Source: Trichloromonas sp034002365
Lineage (GTDB): Bacteria; Desulfobacterota; Desulfuromonadia; Desulfuromonadales; Trichloromonadaceae
Assembly (NCBI GenBank): GCA_034002365.1
Contig: JAVFAR010000139.1
Location: forward strand, 1 to 6,559
DNA: 6,559 nt
Reading direction: 5' to 3'
Every line of letters begins with the position of its first letter. Position 1 is the first letter of the stretch. Positions 5,932 through 6,559 of this stretch are shown piece after piece. A program made the translations under genes and the position numbers. The notes under the pieces are model-generated. The model saw only the letters and a list, made by a program, of their open reading frames with translations, was not told the DNA's origin and searched no databases.

Positions 5932-6559
5932 GTGGTTATGGGGCGGTTGATTAAGGTAAGGATATTGCTTCTGTTTCTCCTGTTCTGCACCTTTCCGGTT
6001 CAGGCCCTGTCGGCCGTGGAGAGCGGCAAGGTGCGGGAGCGGATGGTGCGTGAGCCGGTCTTCGGCGGCCAGGTCTTGATCCAGGAGGCCGGGCGCAAGG
6101 GGAATCCGCCGCTGGTGCTGATCCACGGGCTGGGCGATCCGGCTTCGGGAACCTGGCAGACGCTTCTGCCCCAGCTGGCCCGGGACTACCATGTCGTGAC
6201 TTTCGACCTGCCCGGTTTCGGCCGTTCTCAGAAACAGAATTCCCTCTATTCTCCGGGTAATTACGCCACTTTTGTTAAGTGGGTGGTTGATGAATTTATC
6301 GGAGCGCCGCCGATTGTTGCCGGCCATTCCCTGGGGGGCGCCATCGCCCTGCGCTACGCGGGAACCTATCCCGAGGCCCTGACCCGGCTGGTGCTGGTCG
6401 ACGCGGCCGGGGTACTCGACCGGCGTGTCTACACCAAGGAGATGCTCGGGGTTCTGGCGGAAAACTTTTCGATACCGGTTGCGGTCGACAGCTTTCTCGG
6501 CAATATGGTCGGCGGTCTGCCCAATCCCCTCTTCGATCTTGATCTCATGCTCGACAACG
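5932..6559 (+). CDS. Exported alpha/beta hydrolase (3' partial)
   Basis: The frame runs open to the window edge (209 complete codons), so the C-terminus and the rest of the catalytic triad are missing from view. Residues 1-28 (counting from GTG 5932) look like a Sec signal peptide: basic RLIKVR, a hydrophobic ILLLFLLF core, and possible cleavage after VQA (25) or LSA (28). C19 is not in a good lipobox, so a lipoprotein is unlikely. The mature part has the alpha/beta hydrolase fold: oxyanion-hole HG at 65-66 in VLIHGLGD, FDLPGFGRS at 91-99, and the nucleophile elbow GHSLGG with S133. The substrate is unknown; esterase or lipase activity in the periplasm is the natural guess. ATG 5938 is an alternative start that would leave the signal peptide essentially intact. 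The gene lies beyond the guaBA terminator, so it should be transcribed separately, but no convincing promoter is seen in the short gap. Confidence 0.85.
   Translation, partial: MVMGRLIKVRILLLFLLFCTFPVQALSAVESGKVRERMVREPVFGGQVLIQEAGRKGNPPLVLIHGLGDPASGTWQTLLPQLARDYHVVTFDLPGFGRSQKQNSLYSPGNYATFVKWVVDEFIGAPPIVAGHSLGGAIALRYAGTYPEALTRLVLVDAAGVLDRRVYTKEMLGVLAENFSIPVAVDSFLGNMVGGLPNPLFDLDLMLDN

Noticed and set aside
5752..6327. Minus-strand open frame of 191 codons over the guaA end and the hydrolase start
   Set aside because: One end is the reverse complement of the conserved guaA C-terminus. It also crosses the heptamer repeat and the terminator and runs opposite the hydrolase signal peptide and core motifs.

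Overview
The window is a dense stretch of bacterial chromosome in which every gene is on the + strand. It reads as high-GC Deltaproteobacteria, most likely the Desulfuromonadales/Geobacter group. That placement is an inference from the style of the proteins (a DUF4388-like protein, a short PHP phosphoesterase and an M42 peptidase ahead of guaBA) and from strong GC bias at third codon positions. No rRNA or other phylogenetic marker is present to settle it.

Layout. (1) Bases 1-749 hold the 3' part of a gene that starts upstream. It looks like a DUF4388-type regulatory protein ending in a domain that resembles a small GTPase (MglA/Arf-like) with all its nucleotide-binding motifs eroded. (2) It overlaps by 4 bp with a short PHP-family phosphoesterase gene (746-1405) that keeps a full set of metal ligands. 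(3) After 37 bp comes an M42 family metallo-aminopeptidase (1443-2513). These three probably form one transcript, closed by a long GC-rich hairpin at 2533-2571. (4) A sigma70-like promoter (2604-2633) and a C-rich leader precede guaB (IMP dehydrogenase, 2701-4173). (5) guaB and guaA (GMP synthase, 4238-5797) are separated by 64 bp, most of it a 51-bp double-hairpin palindromic element with perfect terminal inverted repeats. (6) After guaA come four tandem 7-bp repeats and a clear intrinsic terminator (5852-5881). (7) The window ends inside an exported alpha/beta hydrolase gene (5932 to the edge).

How the genes work together. guaB and guaA are the two committed steps from IMP to GMP and are almost certainly co-transcribed. 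The upstream trio is functionally separate; the tight coupling of genes 1 and 2 suggests linked expression, but no shared pathway can be read from the sequence. Most of the window is ordinary housekeeping DNA. The parts that deserve a second look are the degenerate GTPase-like domain, the palindromic element inside the guaBA operon, and the heptamer repeat behind guaA. I see no evidence of a phage, insertion sequence, CRISPR array, toxin-antitoxin pair or defence system.
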